A stretch of DNA of 64,000 nucleotides from Breviolum minutum Mf 1.05b.01. Lineage: Eukaryota; Sar; Dinophyceae; Suessiales; Symbiodiniaceae. The position numbers and the translations under genes were made by a program. The notes below the pieces were generated by a model. It had not been told where the DNA came from, did not search any database, and saw nothing but the letters and a program-made list of their open reading frames with translations. The stretch lies in NCBI GenBank assembly GCA_000507305.1, contig DF240100.1:62001-126000 (forward strand), given 5' to 3'. Numbering within the stretch: position 1 is the first letter of the stretch; the number at the start of each line of letters is the position of its first letter. This document shows positions 22,780-33,060 of the stretch, piece by piece.

Positions 22780-22980
22780 TGGGATGTTTTTGCCCAAAAT
22801 GCCATCGGTTTTTTCCGTCATGAAAGCTACGGACAGCAACGGAGAGAAAATATGAGGCTCCGTTGTTTCAGTCCCGTCGTGCCGTTTGCACCCGAGCTGC
22901 ATTGCTGCACATGTTGGAGAAGAGCTGCCTCCTGTTATGAGTTGATTTGGAGGGACTTCCCCAGCGATTTGCGAGGACAA
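22780..22980 (-). CDS. Exon-like open reading segment, unknown
   Basis: Reads SSQIAGEVPPNQLITGGSSS and continues with HIFSPLLSVAFMTEKTDG. No well-formed splice acceptor was found upstream. The lower end runs into a decayed family A element near 22,735-22,775. Confidence 0.22.
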
Positions 22981-24391
22981 CTATTTGTTGTGTCTTGTAG
23001 CAAAAGAAATCCGTGGCCATTTTCTGGTGGATTTTTTGAGGACGTCCCTTATTTGCAGTCATGAAATATGACACCAACCCACACTTCATGCACTTTTTGT
23101 TCGGGGGATCTTTCCATCAAGTCATGATCAAGTTTGATGCCCCCACAAGTTTATGTTATTTCACCAACCTAGATTTCCCTGATTTATGAAGATTTCCCGG
23201 ATCCAAAAAGCTCCGAAATTCGAAAAGGTGTGAAAAACTCGTGTGCTTTTTTCGAAAAAACCCTAAACTCGCCATCGGTGGTGTTCACACATCCTGCCGT
23301 TTGGGTTTTTAACCCCACCAATCCTCGGGTCCACAGCGCTTGGCCGCTTGGTGCCGAAGTTCTTTGCATAGTGCTGCAGGCCAACATGCATGTGGACGGC
23401 CTAAGACCTGACAGTCAACTGATGAAAAATTGAGTCGAGGGTACTTTTGAAATCTGGAAATCTGAAAATCTGAAAGCATAAGTAAGACGTCATAACACTC
23501 TGTAAGAGTTTCTGTTGGTGACAGTAGCTGCAAATTCTATATATGTCTACGTCGTGAGTCCAGGACCACTATCATCGCTCCCTTTTATGCTTTAAGTGTA
23601 AAAGGAGGTGCGATTTAAAGTTAAACAGATTACAGCACAAATTGTATACTATCTTACATTATGCAATGTTTTAATGTAATAAAATGAATTTCAATATATA
23701 CATATTGGGATGTCAGATACCCCTCAATCCCTCAACCAGCAACAAATACATATATACGTACTGTCGACACAGGATTTGAAGAAAAAAATGCATTGGACAT
23801 TGGACAGTCATCTTTGGGGGGTCAGGATTTGTGTCAGGTTTTAATATTCCGAATGACATTACCTTTAGAATTTCTACTCCCTAGAAGTTGAAACCACTCG
23901 CCCCTGAAACCTGATACTTGGAAGACAAAAAGAAAATCCTATCCTTTTTTGGGATTTCCCAACATTTCTTCCAGAAATGTTTCTATCACGCAAAAACCTC
24001 GATGCGATGCGTGCCACCGACACCTCGCCCCCACCTTCAAGGCATCCTTCAATTCTTTCGGAAGGCGCCTTGCCTCGCCTGGTACACCTTTACCCACCTG
24101 GTGTTTTGGGAGGTGTTTTGGGATTCAAATGGGTGTAGATGGATGTAGACTTTTTTTTGGGGGGGGAATAGATGGTATCTATGATAGGCTTTTTGGAACT
24201 GGTTGAAAAAATCATGAAAATGAGAGTAACAAGGTGGTGATTTTGAGATCTGGCTTCTGCCCCTGACATGTTGAAAAGATCTAAGAATCTAAACCAACAA
24301 TTCTCCTCGCTGGTGTTTTTATTACGCTCCCAATTTTTCAAGTGTCATAGATCATCACACCATATCGCGCAAAATCTGGCATTACCTTATC

Positions 24392-26333
24392 CATTCTTGA
24401 TGACTAGTTTCCAAGACTATGAGATACTGAAGCACAGCTCAATTGACCATCACCACTAACACCGGCAACAAAACTATCATCCACACCTCATGTGGTGCAA
24501 ATAGCTCCTTGCAATAATTCTGGGCTGCTTGTTGCGCCTGGTGTGCAACTCTTTTCGTGCAAGTCACTCAAATGTTCTATCTTCTACATAGCACTTGGCA
24601 CTCAGGGTAACCTGTCCCAAATCATTTCAGATTCAATACTTTCAAATTGTTTCAGTCCTTGCAAGAAAAAAGAAGCAAAGGTGATAGACTTAAAGTACCA
24701 GACTCTACTTAACGCCAGCAAAGCCTTGCAAAAAGCTCGCGGTGTCTGTCATAGTTCACGAACAAATTCATCAAATAAGAAAACAGTCATCCAGAGGCAG
24801 AAAAGCAGCTGGAACCCAACCTCTTCTGCGCTTGTGGCGCTCGGATCATTCAATGCCTACAGGGTTCAACATCACAAGTCGTTTGTCCTTTTCTTTTTTC
24901 CTTAAAGAGAGCTCTGAACATGTCCAGGATAGATGCAGGAATAGCACATGTCAACACATACATGAGACACAAAGACAATCAGCACTAGTATCGCCTCGTG
25001 TGGTGCGAATAGCTGCTTGCAGTACTGCTGGGCTGCCTGGTGTCTGGGTGATTCATGCCAAATTCATTGGAGACAAATCCAAGTTTTTTAATGATGGTTC
25101 AGCCCTTTCTTGCACGGAAAATAAACGCTTCCTCCCACAGATTCCAAAAACCTGAGCATTTCTGCAACTATTGGCCATCAAGGCAAGCATCGAAAATTCA
25201 TTGGACAAGCAAAAATTCAAGTCTTGTCGCCGGTGCATGTAATGTGCCCCTCAAAATCCTAAGCCATTCTTGATGACAATTCTAAGATTTGGAAATACTG
25301 AAGCACAGCTCAATTGACCATCATCACTAACACCAACAACAAGACCATCATCCACACCTCATGTGGTGCAAATAGCTCCTTGCAATAATTCTGGGCTGCT
25401 TGTTGCGCCTGGTGTGCAACTCTTTTCATGCAAGACACTCACATGTTCTATCTTCTACATAGCACTTGGCAATCAGGGTAACCTGTCCCAAATCATTCCA
25501 GATTCAATACTTTCAAAATTGTTTCAGTCCTTGCAAGAAAAAAAGAAGCAAAAGTAAAAGACTTAAAGTACCAGACTCTACTTAACGCAAGGCAGCAAAG
25601 CTCTGCAAAAAGCTCGCGGTGTCTGTCATAGTTCACGAACAAATTCATCAAATAAGAAAACACTCATCCAGAGGCAGAAAAGCAGCTGGAACCCAACCTC
25701 TTCTGCGCTTGTGGCGCTCGGATCATTCAATGCCTACAGGGTTCAACATCACAAGTGTTGTTTGTCCTTTTCTTTTTTCCTTGGAGAGAGCTCTGAACAT
25801 GTCCAGGATAGATGCAGGAATAGCACATGTCAACACATACATGAGACACTAAGACAATCAGCACTACCACCGCCTCGTGTGGTGCGAATAGCTGCTTGCA
25901 GTACTGCTGGGCTGCCTGGTGTCTGGGTGGAGACGAATCCAAGTCTTTTAATGATTGTTCAGCCCTTTCTTGCACGGAAAATAAACGCTTCCTCCCACAG
26001 ATTCCAAAAACCTGAGGCATTTCTGCAACTATTGGCCATCAAGGCAAGCATCGAAAATTCATTGGACAAGCAAAAATTCAAGTCTTGTCGCCGGTGCATG
26101 TAATGTGCCCCTCAAAATCCTAAGCCATTCTTGATGACAATTCTAAGATTTGGAAATACTGAAGCACAGCTCAATTGACCATCATCACTAACACCAACAA
26201 CAAGACCATCATCCACACCTCATGTGGTGCAAATAGCTCCTTGCAATAATTCTGGGCTGCTTGTTGCGCCTGGTGTGCAACTCTTTTCATGCAAGACACT
26301 CACATGTTCTATCTTCTACATCGCACTTGGCGC
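24392..26333. repeat. Tandem segmental duplication, 2.2 copies of about 0.87 kb
   Basis: Unit 1 is 24,392-25,264, unit 2 25,265-26,125, unit 3 (partial) 26,126-26,333; units 2 and 3 are almost identical. Each unit contains two related copies of a minus-strand motif QAAQxYCKxLFAPHE (near 24,490, 24,995, 25,360, 25,880 and 26,220). The copies differ mostly at third codon positions, and each is followed by a GT or GC donor-like dinucleotide. Unit 1 has a 17-bp insertion near 25,050 that breaks the frame seen in unit 2 (VFGICGRKRLFSVQERAEQS). This looks like tandemly duplicated exons of a minus-strand gene. Confidence 0.8.
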
Positions 26334-27283
26334 AAGTAGACATTTTCTGCAAAAACAGGCGTCATGTCACCATGTCATGTCTAGATCATCTATAGTTCTA
26401 CCTTTTCCTCTCATCAAAACACTTCCAGGAAATGCCGGCAGGTGGATTCTTTTTTATTGTATAATAGCAATCCTCAGATCCAACATTTCCAACCAAAATT
26501 GTTTCCAAATCTGTTTCCAAATGCCCTCCCATCCAACCCTCCAACCATCCCACCCCGTGACCTGCTGTCCCAGGTCTGGTGATGCACGTGTCGATGCTCC
26601 AGAGCGGTCAAAAGGATTGAAGTCTCCTGACTCGTCGAACAACAAATCACAACGCATAGGTATGGGTAGATCCGTTGTGGAATATACAAAGAGAATCTAT
26701 AGTTGAAAATAGGGTTCGTTGTACCATATGTTTTGAATCAACAAGAATACTTTCTTCATCTTTAGTTTATATTGCAGAATGGTAAGTTACAAGTACCGTT
26801 TCTGATAAACCTTGAAACACGTCCAACTCATACAAACATAGATGTAATGATATAGAATCATATCATATACCTCTTAAAACTGTGAAACTACAGGCGAAAC
26901 AGGATGAACTTGCCAATAGAGAGGTTGATCTATACAAACATCCAACAGCATACCGATGTTTCTCCCTTTACTGCTGTTGATCATCCTTCAGCTCTTGGAA
27001 TGACTCATTTTTTAGCATCACGGGTCCCGGATCAATGCAAAGAGTACCCCAAAAAGGAATGACTAAAGTATTCCGTGAGTAAATCAAACAAGCTTCAAAT
27101 GCTTTAGGTGCAAGAGTAGAATATTTTCATATTCAAACATATTTCTTCTTATTGGTTTCTCTTTGCTGTGTTTTTTTTTGCAACCCAACCGGTTACAATG
27201 AGGTTAGTCTTAATGAAAGTCACAACACAGAAATCCACCCAACATCACCCAACAAACCCCTCACCGCGGCTAGTGTCTTTCAG

Positions 27284-27330
27284 TGTCCGGGCTCCAATGT
27301 CCGGGGCTCTGAACGGCCTTCGGGAAAGAG
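27284..27330 (+). CDS. Candidate plus-strand exon, unknown
   Basis: 47 bp between acceptor GTGTCTTTCAG and donor AAAGAG|GTGTTC; the best frame reads VRAPMSGALNGLRER. Single exon, no neighbours found in phase. Confidence 0.27.
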
Positions 27331-27421
27331 GTGTTCTGTCAGTCAATCTGATTTGGGGGAGCTTCAATGGGGGTATATTAGGGTTTAAAATCATAACCTA
27401 CCTATATTAATGTGTAGTAAT

Positions 27422-27610
27422 CAGATTGGTTGATTTTGGTATCAACTCATCAAAAATTTGGGTCTACACCAAAATCAATATCAAAACTCAAAGTGTAAAC
27501 AAAAGCAGTTGGTGGTTGAACCAACCCATTTGAAAAATATTCTGGTCGAATTGGATCATTTCCCCAGGATCGGGATGAAAATAAGAAATATTTGAGTTGC
27601 CACCAACCAG
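27422..27610 (+). repeat. Composite dispersed repeat, copy 2
   Basis: 189-bp copy of 22,169-22,362, same orientation, with small indels in the family B half. Confidence 0.75.
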
Positions 27611-27949
27611 TTATTAATGTCTAGTAATTGGATATATATAATAACCTCTTTATGGTAAGAAAACTTGGATGTGCCGGGAGGGAAGTTAGGATCAATGGTT
27701 AGTGATTTGGGATATTTCACCTAGTATAAATGGGGTTTTTGTTGGGGGTTACTATAACCCACTTACTAACCTTTTACTAACTTCCTGCAAAATCCATCTA
27801 CCACAACACACTCCAAATTTTCCAAATTCCAAGCCAACAACAAAAATGACTCAAGTGCTATAATATTACAGTTGTTTCATCCTCCGCTTTTTTGGGGATC
27901 GTTTTGGATCGTTTTTCATAGGATTTTGGACCACCCAGCAGCTTCCCAC

Positions 27950-28059
27950 CTGCTGCGTTTTGATGGGCAGTCGGCAAAATTGAGCCTCGATCGACTCCTC
28001 ATCGAGGCGTGGCCCAAATTCCCAGATGCAGTTACATTTGTACCACGGGCCCCCAAAAC
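27950..28059 (-). CDS. Spliced exon, unknown Cys/Trp-containing protein
   Basis: 110 bp, with two bases completing a codon and then 36 codons, between acceptor ACATGTAG|G and donor CAGCAG|GTGGGA. Reads FGGPWYKCNCIWEFGPRLDE and then ESIEAQFCRLPIKTQQ. The copia retrotransposon starts 188 bp upstream and so sits in this gene's upstream intron or flank, in the same orientation. Confidence 0.5.
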
Positions 28060-28242
28060 CTACATGTTTCGAGGGTTTTTATGGTAGACAACCTGGTTTT
28101 TAGGTGGCCAAAACCTTTATTTTTCATGGGTTTTGGGGGCTCATAGTGTCTATATATATATATACATATATTCATATATACATAGTCAAAGTAAGATAGG
28201 TAGATGAATCTTTACAACTGGTGTTTGTAAAAAGTGATATGT

Positions 28243-28247
28243 ATTTT
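28243..28247. repeat. Target site duplication ATTTT, left copy
   Basis: ATTTT directly abuts the 3' LTR here and recurs at 35,986-35,990 beside the 5' LTR. Five base pairs is the size expected for copia integrases, and it fixes the element edges. Confidence 0.9.
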
Positions 28248-28358
28248 TCGAAAGGTTCCACACCTTTTTGGGCTTGAGCATTCGAAGCCTTCGGTGGCAT
28301 ATAAATAATGCCTTAGTGAGTCATCCTTAGTACAAGGTCAAAGGTGAAATGTTTCTCA
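28248..28358 (-). repeat. 3' LTR of the copia element
   Basis: Second copy of the 111-bp LTR, same orientation, 110 of 111 bases identical to the 5' copy. Identity stops abruptly at both edges, which match the target-duplication boundaries. Confidence 0.93.
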
Positions 28359-28365
28359 CCCCGCC
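28359..28365 (-). other. Short polypurine-like tract before the 3' LTR
   Basis: The element strand reads GGCGGGG directly before the 3' LTR. It is short and contains one C, so it is a weak polypurine tract, assigned mainly by position. Confidence 0.45.
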
Positions 28366-28528
28366 AAAGCTGTGGCATATTTGATGCCATCAAGCTTTTA
28401 GAAACACCGCAGCCTGCATCTACAGGCATCCTTTCTTGCTTCTTGGTGTAAAAGAAAACAAGGATTGTAAGTCTCTTCTTACCTCAAGTAAGTGAGTTTA
28501 CTCATGATTAGATTTTCATGACTTCCTT

Positions 28529-31500
28529 TCACAAAAGAGTCATCCAATCTTCCATTCTTTCAATCTCTTCTGCACGATCGAAATCTCCAGCATCCATTGC
28601 TGCCACTGCCATTTCTCGAAGTCTGTTCCTTCGAGCTTCCATTTCTTGCGCAAAAAGAACCACATCCATAGGTTCACCTGCGTTGGTCCTTTCAGTCCTT
28701 TCATTGAAAAACCGTGGTACCAACACTCTGCCATCATAGTCATCAATTGGTAGTACCGGAGCTTCATGTACCAAAGCTCGTTCTTCTGCATCTTCGCCCT
28801 CAGGCTCTGAGATACCAGAACCACTGTCTGAATTGTCTCGTACTTCTCCACCATATTGTTGTTCTTCATTGCCTGAATCATCTTGATGATATCCTTGAAC
28901 CTCATTCCAGTAGTCCGGACTGGACACTTCAGAGAGTGTAGACCCAAAGTATCTACGATATCTCTCTTCTTCAGTCTCGTCCTCGCCACGTCGAAGTCCT
29001 GAAAGGTCAAAGTCCCAGAACTCCGCCTCTTGCTCCAAAGTCATGTTGGTAACGTCCATCCTGTCACCAAGCTCTGCCACAAGAGACCTCGAAGTGAGAT
29101 CATTCTGCCTGAGACTGTCCAGCGCGCTGGACACAAAGTAATGCTGTCCAGTTGTATTTACGTTATCAAGACCTCTCATGTGCTTCATGCGGTCGTAGAT
29201 CACTCCTTCATCCACTTCAGCATACTCACCCGTCACGAAGTTCCTGATGATCCTAATGGCCATGTTTCTGATCCTCATCTTGTTGTGTGCAATTGTGTGC
29301 TGCACAGCTTCCGCTTGAGCTCTTTCAACGGCTCCTGAAATCTGTTCTCTCCATTGTTGCCTTTGAACTTCTCCAACTTCATCAATAGATCTCTTCACTC
29401 CACGAGATGCACCATCATCAGAGCTACTGGCTCCTGATTCGAAATGATGCAAAGCCATCCAACGATCAGGGCTGCTGACTTCACTCAAGGTTGACTGCTG
29501 GTACCGTCTGTTCTTTTCAGACTCTCTTTCAGACTCTTCTTCTGAGTCACTCCTACTCTCACGTGCCGTCAGGGCATCATGGTACGATGTAGTAGAGATT
29601 TCCTCTTCTCTTCGAACTTCACAGTCTTGATCTCCAGAATCACTGTCTCCTAGATTTCCGGAAGGTCGTTGGTCAACATCTCCTTGGCCTCCAACTCGTC
29701 GATCATATAGATCTGTCATAGTCCTTCTTCTCATGAAGTACCACCCAAATGCCAAAGACATCAGGGTGACAAACAACGCAACCAAGCTCAAGGCTTCAAA
29801 GTTCCAAGACGTGTCTTGCACCGGAAACTCTTGTGCTCGAGCCATGGCAATCATCCACATAGCCATCATCTCCTTTGTGGGGACTCCGTGTCCACTCACA
29901 ATGTGTCTGACAATAGCCTTCTGTTCATTCTTAAAGGCAATCTGTTTACTCAACTCGTCAAAGTCATGTTCTCCAACTGGTTCACCATCACATGTAAAAC
30001 CCAAGAGAAAACACATGACACGATGCTTGTTCTTTGCAAGACACTTTGTACCTATGTCCGCTGGGTTGAAATACGTTCGAACCGCTTTGAGACACAGAAC
30101 TCCCATGCTCACCTTCTGCTGTAACCAAAGAAGTTTTCCTTCAATGTGTTTGAGTCTGGCCGTTCCCAGTTTAGTACTGATTGAAATCACGGCTGAATTG
30201 TCAACACGAAGTACGTGTTCAGGCACAATGTCAAGCAAAAATTGGATAAGATGTCGAAGATGTAACGAGTCGACTGTTGTGCTGGTAGCTGCATACCACT
30301 CAGATTCCGTGGAAGAAAGACTGATAGCTTTCTGAGTCCGAGATGTTGAATAGACCAAATTTCCTGAAACATAGTGGACACCAGCTGAGGTGCATCTGCA
30401 ATCCCAATCTGCATCACTGAAACTTTCTAAAAGAAGTCCGTTGTTATCACCTTGTCCTCCATTTACCTTTGCAAGTACCGAAGTGTTCGGTGCTGTTTGA
30501 TGCATGGTGATTGCATAGTTCTCTGTTGCCTTCAAGTATCCAATTAGTCTACCAAGCATAACCCAAGAATGTTTAGTTGGGTTCTTGAGATACGCTGCTA
30601 GGCTCTTCGTGGCATACTGAACGTCTGCACGTTCATGAGACACATACAGCAAAGCACCCACCAATGACCTGTACACCCCACTCATCCTTTCATCCAACTG
30701 TTCGGTATGGTCCGTAGCAAACTGTTGTTGCACTGTAGGGGTTGCGTACAGCCGTGGGGGCTTGCGATTGTGCATGGTGTAAACGTCATAAGCTTGTTTG
30801 ATATGCTCTGTCTCTGAAAACATGGTCAATGATTCATAATCCTTTTCAACAACAAACGTTTTCTTGAGAAACTCAAAAACTCCTCCATCACGTGGTGCAA
30901 ATTGCACACTCATCTTGAAGTGCTTCTTCAAGTTCTCCTCGAAATGTTGTCTGTAATCCTCTTTGACCAAAAACAAAACATCATCCACGTGCAAAAGTAG
31001 TAGGCCATTCTGATCTGCCAACTTGAACAATGCTGGTTGCTCAAGACATGCTTCAGCTAGAAGTTCATCAAACAAAATCTTTGAGAAGTAGTCGTACCAC
31101 CTCCTTGCTCCATCACGTTGTCCTGGAAGGCACTTGGCAATGATGTAGTTGCCTGCCTGTCCATCCACCAATCTCACTGGTCGTGGTTGTTCCTGATCTA
31201 CACAAAGGTATGCATCTGAAACATCAAAGCTACCCAAGATCACATCATGACCCATAGATCCATTCATAGCTAAGGCTGGAAGGAGACGAACACACGTGGC
31301 TGAAGATGCAGGAGCAAAAGTGTCCTGTCTTGTCTCAAGGAATGCAAATTCTCTTGCTACCAACCTTGATCTACGAAGATATTTTGGTTCATCATTCACT
31401 TGCTTCTTCCTCCAGCTCCCGACGAATTTGGCACTCAAAGTGCTAGCTAAAGGTCCTGAGTAAGAAGAAGGTTCCAAGAGTACCTTCATCTTCAAAAGCC

Positions 31501-32329
31501 TTTGAACCTCAACATGGTCCGCTATCTCATCAAGTTCTGCCAGACGATCTGCAGAAACATCTGGTTCAGCCTCGCTGTAAGGAAACCAAAGTTGATCAGC
31601 CATGTCACCTTCATTTTCCCATTCCTCATCATCTCCCCAGTCCAGTGTGTCAACCTCCTCACCGTACTCAAAATCAATAGATTCATCCACATGATGAAAA
31701 ACTTCACCAGAAATGGTATTCACATTCAAACGGGGTCGTTTAGCTGAGGGTTCTTCAACCACAATTGCTTCTCCTCTTGTAGCGGCAGATGTATCAACAT
31801 TCATAGGCGCTGATTCCTCCAACGTCGAAGGAGCTGCAGGTGTTGCACGCACTGTTGGACCAGGTGTCGCTGGCATAGGTCTTGGTGTTCTCGTCACAGG
31901 CTTTGGAGTCTGTGGAACTTCTCTACGTGCCAGTTCAGCTAAAGGCATAGTGTCTGCAATCTGAACCTCTGCAAACTCTTGATCCCCGCCTGCTTCATCC
32001 TGAGACGGCGGATCCGAAGCTGCCTCATCAGGTGTTTGATAGTCATCTTCCATAGGTGCAGGTCTAACTGCCATTCTTTTCTTCTTCACTGCTGGTTGCA
32101 ACTTGTTGCCCTTAATCTCTACCATCCAAGATGCAACGGTCATTTGATGATATAAATCGACTTTCGCCGACCAATCTCCACAAATTCTTTTGATTGCACG
32201 GGTCAGCCTCAAGGTGTTGTTGGTGATGACAATGTGCATATCATTGGACTCACTCTTTCCCACAAAGATTCCTTCTTGCCACCTGGCTCCACCCTTAGGA
32301 CCTGGAGCCACATAGGTGTAAGCCAGCAC
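28529..32329 (-). CDS. Copia reverse transcriptase and RNase H with long C-terminal extension
   Basis: A 1,266-codon open stretch without an ATG start (first codon GTG, continuous with upstream integrase-tail sequence). RT motif A is FDVSDAYL (31,205-31,228). The catalytic Asp pair is in HVDDVLF (30,980-30,991), where copia usually has YVDD. RNase H follows (SFSDADWDC near 30,385-30,425; SSTESEWYA). About 480 residues come after RNase H: a membrane segment (LSLVALFVTLMSLAFGWYF, about 29,733-29,800), then an acidic Ser/Glu/Arg-rich tail with STLSEVSSPD present twice (about 29,455-29,495 and 28,900-28,940). Copia Pol normally stops near the end of RNase H. Stop TGA at 28,529-28,531. Confidence 0.9.
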   Translation of the reverse strand: MLAYTYVAPGPKGGARWQEGIFVGKSESNDMHIVITNNTLRLTRAIKRICGDWSAKVDLYHQMTVASWMVEIKGNKLQPAVKKKRMAVRPAPMEDDYQTPDEAASDPPSQDEAGGDQEFAEVQIADTMPLAELARREVPQTPKPVTRTPRPMPATPGPTVRATPAAPSTLEESAPMNVDTSAATRGEAIVVEEPSAKRPRLNVNTISGEVFHHVDESIDFEYGEEVDTLDWGDDEEWENEGDMADQLWFPYSEAEPDVSADRLAELDEIADHVEVQRLLKMKVLLEPSSYSGPLASTLSAKFVGSWRKKQVNDEPKYLRRSRLVAREFAFLETRQDTFAPASSATCVRLLPALAMNGSMGHDVILGSFDVSDAYLCVDQEQPRPVRLVDGQAGNYIIAKCLPGQRDGARRWYDYFSKILFDELLAEACLEQPALFKLADQNGLLLLHVDDVLFLVKEDYRQHFEENLKKHFKMSVQFAPRDGGVFEFLKKTFVVEKDYESLTMFSETEHIKQAYDVYTMHNRKPPRLYATPTVQQQFATDHTEQLDERMSGVYRSLVGALLYVSHERADVQYATKSLAAYLKNPTKHSWVMLGRLIGYLKATENYAITMHQTAPNTSVLAKVNGGQGDNNGLLLESFSDADWDCRCTSAGVHYVSGNLVYSTSRTQKAISLSSTESEWYAATSTTVDSLHLRHLIQFLLDIVPEHVLRVDNSAVISISTKLGTARLKHIEGKLLWLQQKVSMGVLCLKAVRTYFNPADIGTKCLAKNKHRVMCFLLGFTCDGEPVGEHDFDELSKQIAFKNEQKAIVRHIVSGHGVPTKEMMAMWMIAMARAQEFPVQDTSWNFEALSLVALFVTLMSLAFGWYFMRRRTMTDLYDRRVGGQGDVDQRPSGNLGDSDSGDQDCEVRREEEISTTSYHDALTARESRSDSEEESERESEKNRRYQQSTLSEVSSPDRWMALHHFESGASSSDDGASRGVKRSIDEVGEVQRQQWREQISGAVERAQAEAVQHTIAHNKMRIRNMAIRIIRNFVTGEYAEVDEGVIYDRMKHMRGLDNVNTTGQHYFVSSALDSLRQNDLTSRSLVAELGDRMDVTNMTLEQEAEFWDFDLSGLRRGEDETEEERYRRYFGSTLSEVSSPDYWNEVQGYHQDDSGNEEQQYGGEVRDNSDSGSGISEPEGEDAEERALVHEAPVLPIDDYDGRVLVPRFFNERTERTNAGEPMDVVLFAQEMEARRNRLREMAVAAMDAGDFDRAEEIERMEDWMTLL

Positions 32330-32342
32330 AGGCTCGCCGAAT

Positions 32343-32819
32343 TCAGCAAGCTTGCCAACATACTGTCCCTGACCATATCTCGAATGGCGTCATGCCTCCT
32401 TTAACCTGAAACCTGTTGAGAAGAAAACTTGCATGCACAAAGCTCCAACTCATCAAAGGATGGCTGACTGGAATCTCCATTCCAACTTGGTCCTCCACAC
32501 TGCATTGCAAGACCGTGGCAAGTTGACGAATACGATGGACACTGCCTTCAACAAGTCCATTTGACGCATGGTCTCGAATGGGAGGATTGTCAATCAAAAC
32601 TCGATAGCCCAAGTTGTTCAATGATTTGAATGCAAGCTCTTGTGCTTTCAACATTGCAGGCTCTTGGTCACACCTCAAACCAACTGTCGTGTATCCAAGT
32701 TGATGGGAAAACTTCACGATTGACTTGGCCATTAGTTTCAAGTCTGCTTTGTGGAAAATTGGCACTGCACCAGTAGCACCTGTCTGACTATCATGCATCA
32801 CAAAGCAAGAGTTTCTCAT
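32343..32819 (-). pseudogene. Copia integrase catalytic core, frame-shifted
   Basis: Continues integrase in the Gag frame. Visible motifs are MHDSQTGATG, the second catalytic Asp in LRCDQEPAM, and the catalytic Glu in SNGLVEGSVHRIRQ, spaced as in retroviral-type DDE integrases. It inserts the cDNA copy into host DNA. The frame runs into a stop after FEIWSG; the next frame (+1) carries on smoothly with an integrase-tail pattern (EFGEPVLAY). The break near 32,365 therefore looks like a single-base indel, not a domain end. Confidence 0.8.
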
Positions 32820-33060
32820 GGGGTCCTTCTGCAGAAACGTCTCCTAAAGCGTTGTCTACACGTTTTCCAGTATAGCACAAATCAAAGGATATACATGGGT
32901 ACTCTCTCTTGGTAAATCTCTGTGAGTCCTTCTTGTGATAATCTGGTTTTGCCTTACCCTTCACGCACTGTGCACACCATGGCCTATAAGGAAGATGAGT
33001 CAAATTGTGGGCAAGCACCTCCTCATGGTTCAATGGTCCAGAGTTTAGTGGTTGACCCAC
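32791..33060 (-). pseudogene. Copia integrase N-terminal zinc-binding segment, frame-shifted
   Basis: Open segment in the -1 frame relative to the Gag ORF, overlapping its last 16 bases. It has the integrase HHCC arrangement (HNLTHLPYRPWCAQC) followed by a segment containing SFDLCYTGK, likely holding the first catalytic Asp. No ATG starts it (the first codon at 33,060 is GTG), so it would need a -1 frameshift. I saw no classical slippery heptamer, only an A-rich stretch AAAGAAAAG just upstream. A +1 change near 32,820 then returns to the Gag frame. Programmed shift, mutation and assembly error are all possible. Confidence 0.75.

Noticed and set aside
24392..26333. CRISPR-like array because of regular repeats
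   Set aside because: Units are 0.87 kb with coding-like content; nothing like short repeats with unique spacers.
28270..28300. Relict spliced-leader sequence in the LTR (GCTCAAG on the minus strand)
   Set aside because: Only seven bases match the end of the dinoflagellate spliced leader; too short to support.
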